DNA of 64,000 nt from positions 496,001 to 560,000 of the forward strand of contig JAGTXO010000006.1 of assembly GCA_019448385.1 (NCBI GenBank), read 5' to 3'. The notes below the pieces were generated by a model that worked only from the letters and a program-made list of their open reading frames with translations, made no database searches and was not told where the DNA came from. The position numbers were made by a program, and so were the translations under genes. Origin of the DNA: Diacronema lutheri. Taxonomy: Eukaryota; Haptophyta; Pavlovophyceae; Pavlovales; Pavlovaceae. Below are positions 61,446 through 64,000 of the stretch, one piece after another. Positions within the stretch are counted from its first letter, which is position 1; every line of letters starts with the position of its first letter.

Positions 61446-63475
61446 ATGGCATCGCCGGCGGCGGACGACGCCGCGCGTGCAGGCGCGGACGGTGTAGACG
61501 AGAACGTGCACTCACACCGTGCACAGGCGAGCGCGCACTCCTGCGCCCTGCTGCCGCGCGCGTTTGCGTTTCAAGTTTTGCAGGCGGCCAGCTGCGAGCC
61601 CATGCAGAGGGCGCGAGCGCGACTGCCAGGGCAAAGGGGGGAACAAAAATACGCGAGTGGCTGACCGCGTTCGCGCCGCCTTTTACGTCCGTCCATCCGT
61701 GCGTGCGGTGTGTCATCTACGCGTGTGCGCAGGCACGCGGCACGCGCGCGAGCATTGCGGCGCACGCCACGGGCTCTGCGGCCACCTGCCGCACCGCTCG
61801 CCTCACATCGCCATCGCCGCTCGCGACACGCAATGCGGTTGCCGCCGAGGCGAATGCAGCAGCAGCCAAGACCGCGCAGGCCGAGGCGGCAAGTGTGCAC
61901 GACGAGTGCGTCGCGCTCGCGCAGCCTGGCGAGGGCGTGCGCGCTGGCGCCGATGGCGAGAGGCCGGCCGCCGACGAGCCCGCGTGTGACGCGCTGCCGC
62001 AACTCGGTCTCGACAATTTGTGCGGTGTGCGCACTGTGCCTGCTGCCGATCCGGGCGCGGCCGCCGAGCAGGCGGTGCGCGCTGACGGGCCGGACGCACA
62101 GGTCGCCGTCGATTCGTCGAGTACGCCAACGCAGCCGCTGGATGGCGCGTCGAGCGTCAATGCGCCCGCTTCGGTTGGTGCGAAGCACTTGCAGCCCGAG
62201 GCGCCTGCGCCACGCGCGACGAGGCGCGGCGCAGCCGGTGCGCCCACGCCGCATGCGCGTGGCACTAAGCGCGGCGTGCAGCTCGCCGAGGCGCCAAGCG
62301 CGCAGCCCGAGGCGCAGGCGGCGGCGGCCTCGCCTGAAGCTGCCTTGCTGGCGTGTGCGCACGGCGTTGCGCCGCCAACCGTCGTGGGCGACAGCGCCGC
62401 GGTGGGCGCTCGGCCTGCCAGCCCCGCTCCGGCGGAGTGCGGCGGCGCGCGCGGCAAGCGGCACTGCCGTCGCGTCTCGTTTGCGGGCTCGCTCGTCACC
62501 GCTGAGCACGAAGTGCTGATCAAGAAGCTCGACCGCGGTAGCTCGCGCGGCGCGCACGCGGACGACGCGCCCGACGCACCGCTTGCTCTGCCCGCTGGGC
62601 CGACTTCGCGGCGCAGGTCGATGTCGGCCCAGCAGGCGCTCGAGGTCGTGCAGCAAGCCGCAGAGGAGGAGGATGCGGCTGCTTTCGCGCAGTTGCCGCA
62701 CAATGGCGCATCGCCCTCGAGCTCGCAGCCCGGCCCAGCTGTGCAGGCTGTCGACACGGGCGCTGGCGAGCAGGCCGCCGCGCCGTCTGACCCGCTCGAC
62801 GCGCAGCCGCCCGCCGAGGTGCACGCGCAGCTCCAGCGCGCGCAGGCAGACGAGTGCACGGTCGGATCGTCTGACCCAGCAGACGCGCAGCCTCCGGTCG
62901 AGGCGCAGCAGGAGGTTGACGTGTCGCCAGGAGCCAAGCCCGCTCCCGCCGCGGACGCGCTGCCAGCCGTGCAGGCCGCCGTCGAGGCGCCTGCTGCAAC
63001 AGCGCCTGTCGTGAACGCGCGCGAGCAGCGCGGCAAGGGAGGCAAGCGGCCGCGCGCATGCACTGTCCTCGATGCGGAGCGGCCGCCCAGCGAGCAGGCG
63101 GCCGTCTCCGCGCTCGACGAGGTGCCCACGGCGCCCGTCGCGAAGGCTGCTGGCGGCACGGAGGAGCAGGTGGACGCAACGGTTGCACGCGGTTCGGCGC
63201 AGCCGGCAAAGCGTGCGCGCGCGACCGCGGCCGCGAAAGCGGAGGTGGTCACACCCACCGCCGGCGAACCGCCGCGCCGCGCCACGCGCCGCGCTGTGGC
63301 GAGCGCCGTCGGCGGCGCGAGTGGAGACGACAAGCCTGCGTCTGTCGACCCGGTCGAGCTGGCAGGGGCGCCGAAGCCGATCAAGCGCGCTCGTGCGCCA
63401 AAAGCAGCGCAACCTGAGGCCGCTGCTGACGAGGCGGACGTCAACCCGCGCCGCTCGACTCGCCGGCGCGCATGA
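61446..63475 (+). CDS. Basic, disordered protein with RVSF PP1-docking motif (or 3' exons of the FHA gene)
   Basis: Exon 61733-63475 encodes an Ala/Pro/Glu-rich chain with basic clusters (PRATRRGAAG, GTKRGVQ, GGKRPRACTV, AKRARATAAAKAEVVTPT, PIKRARAPKAA, RRSTRRRA at the end). It also carries KRHCRRVSFAGSLV (RVSF at 62471-62482) with RRRSMS 40 residues later. A short first exon MASPAADDAARAGADG (61446-61493) fits in phase 0, giving 596 residues. Alternatively an acceptor just before that ATG would make these the last exons of the FHA gene, whose end is unsettled. RVxF is the standard protein phosphatase 1 docking motif. Ki-67 and RepoMan carry RVSF or RVTF followed by a basic KRKS-type patch. 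Confidence 0.55.
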
Positions 63476-63644
63476 GCAAAACTGCTGCACTGCACAATTT
63501 CATCGGCGGCGGGATGAGGAGATTTTTCCAAGTCAGGGTAGTAGGCCTTCTGCCCGTTCAAGCCACGTACGTACGACGATGCTAGGCCGAAGGAAACAGC
63601 GGGGGCACCAATTTTTTTGTTTGTTTATGTTTTTTAAAAAAAAA

Positions 63645-63998
63645 CTACAATGCCGGTAGGCAGAACGAGCCGTTCCCAACCGGCGAGTCGCGCAGCCACG
63701 CAGCGGCCCACGGCACGCCACCGCCCACGGGAGACGAGGCGGGGGTGGCGCGCGCGCTGCGTGTCACGGGTGGCATGGCGTGCGCGTACGAGCTGAGCGT
63801 GTACTCACCCTCGTCCATTGCGCCGCCACCGGTCGACCCGCGAGGCAGCGCACGCGGCTGGGCGACGGCCATCATCGCCTGGTGTGCGTGCGGGCTGCGC
63901 CCGAAGCGATAACCTGGCGAAAAGACCTCGAGCTTTTTGCGCGCACGCTCGTCGCTGGCACGTTGGCGGTCGGCGATCGCCTGGCGCTCGGCCGCAAA
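63645..63998 (-). CDS. 3' end of a gene entering from the right, 5' partial
   Basis: The minus frame is open from 63998 to a stop at 63645. It begins with a charged helix (FAAERQAIADRQRASDERAR) and continues KKLEVFSPGYRFGRSPHAHQ, then MMAVAQPRALPRGS and a Gly/Ser/Ala-rich tail ending GSFCLPAL. The start lies outside the window. Too little is visible to assign a family. The A/T-rich patch at 63615-63650 is its likely 3' UTR and end-processing region. Confidence 0.6.
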   Translation of the reverse strand, partial: FAAERQAIADRQRASDERARKKLEVFSPGYRFGRSPHAHQAMMAVAQPRALPRGSTGGGAMDEGEYTLSSYAHAMPPVTRSARATPASSPVGGGVPWAAAWLRDSPVGNGSFCLPAL

Positions 63999-64000
63999 CA

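Noticed and set aside
1-64000. Bacterial origin suggested by dense long ORFs
   Set aside because: Spliced genes with phase-consistent introns and eukaryote-only proteins (TRAPPC1, NCAPD3, PLRG1, EFHB, AIP1) are present throughout.

Overview
The window is nuclear DNA of a unicellular eukaryote with a very GC-rich, compact genome. The protein set (nuclear-encoded succinate dehydrogenase subunit D, a flagellar doublet protein, TRAPP, condensin II, SMC5/6, the NineTeen-complex protein PRL1 and a RUS-family protein) fits a flagellated alga. Base composition, short introns that mostly start GTGCGCGC, one clear GC-AG intron, and Ala/Arg-rich low-complexity inserts suggest a haptophyte, possibly a pavlovophyte. 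That placement is an inference from style, not from a marker gene. There are no rRNA or tRNA genes, CRISPR arrays or bacterial operons that I can see.

Layout: 1-6.6 kb holds the 3' part of a UBR-type N-recognin ubiquitin ligase. 6.7-10 kb has PRL1 and RUS, head to head. 10-14.1 kb is the least ordinary stretch: two tiny candidate genes, a decayed Fanzor/TnpB-like nuclease, a low-complexity tract, an unknown membrane protein, SDHD and an MPV17-like fragment. 14.2-24 kb holds an SRPBCC protein, EFHB/CFAP21, a prolyl 4-hydroxylase, an RCC1 protein, farnesyl diphosphate synthase and a sodium/solute symporter. 24-37 kb holds a ferric-reductase-like flavocytochrome, a LanC-like protein, condensin-II CAP-D3, a cystathionine-synthase-like enzyme, an MDR oxidoreductase and TRAPPC1. 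37-47 kb holds a BTB-BACK-MATH protein, an RSA3-like protein, an orphan, a zinc-ribbon/IQ repeat protein, an alpha/beta hydrolase and a JmjC oxygenase. 47-64 kb holds a large orphan, AIP1/WDR1, an atypical MAPK, NSE1, a giant FHA-repeat protein, an RVSF-bearing protein and the 3' end of one more gene.

Genes largely alternate strand, so most neighbours are head-to-head pairs (start codons 0-300 bp apart) or tail-to-tail pairs (stops 9-400 bp apart). Exon junctions were set by hand from splice dinucleotides, reading-phase agreement and family alignment from memory. For most multi-exon genes the phases close exactly.

The most interesting object is at 54.9-63.5 kb. It has an FHA domain resembling that of Ki-67, fifteen 57-residue TP-containing tandem repeats, and, immediately downstream, a basic protein or further exons carrying an RVSF PP1-docking motif. 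Together these look like a Ki-67-type mitotic chromosome protein in an alga. Second is a protein that alternates six zinc ribbons with about a dozen IQ motifs (40.5-43.9 kb).
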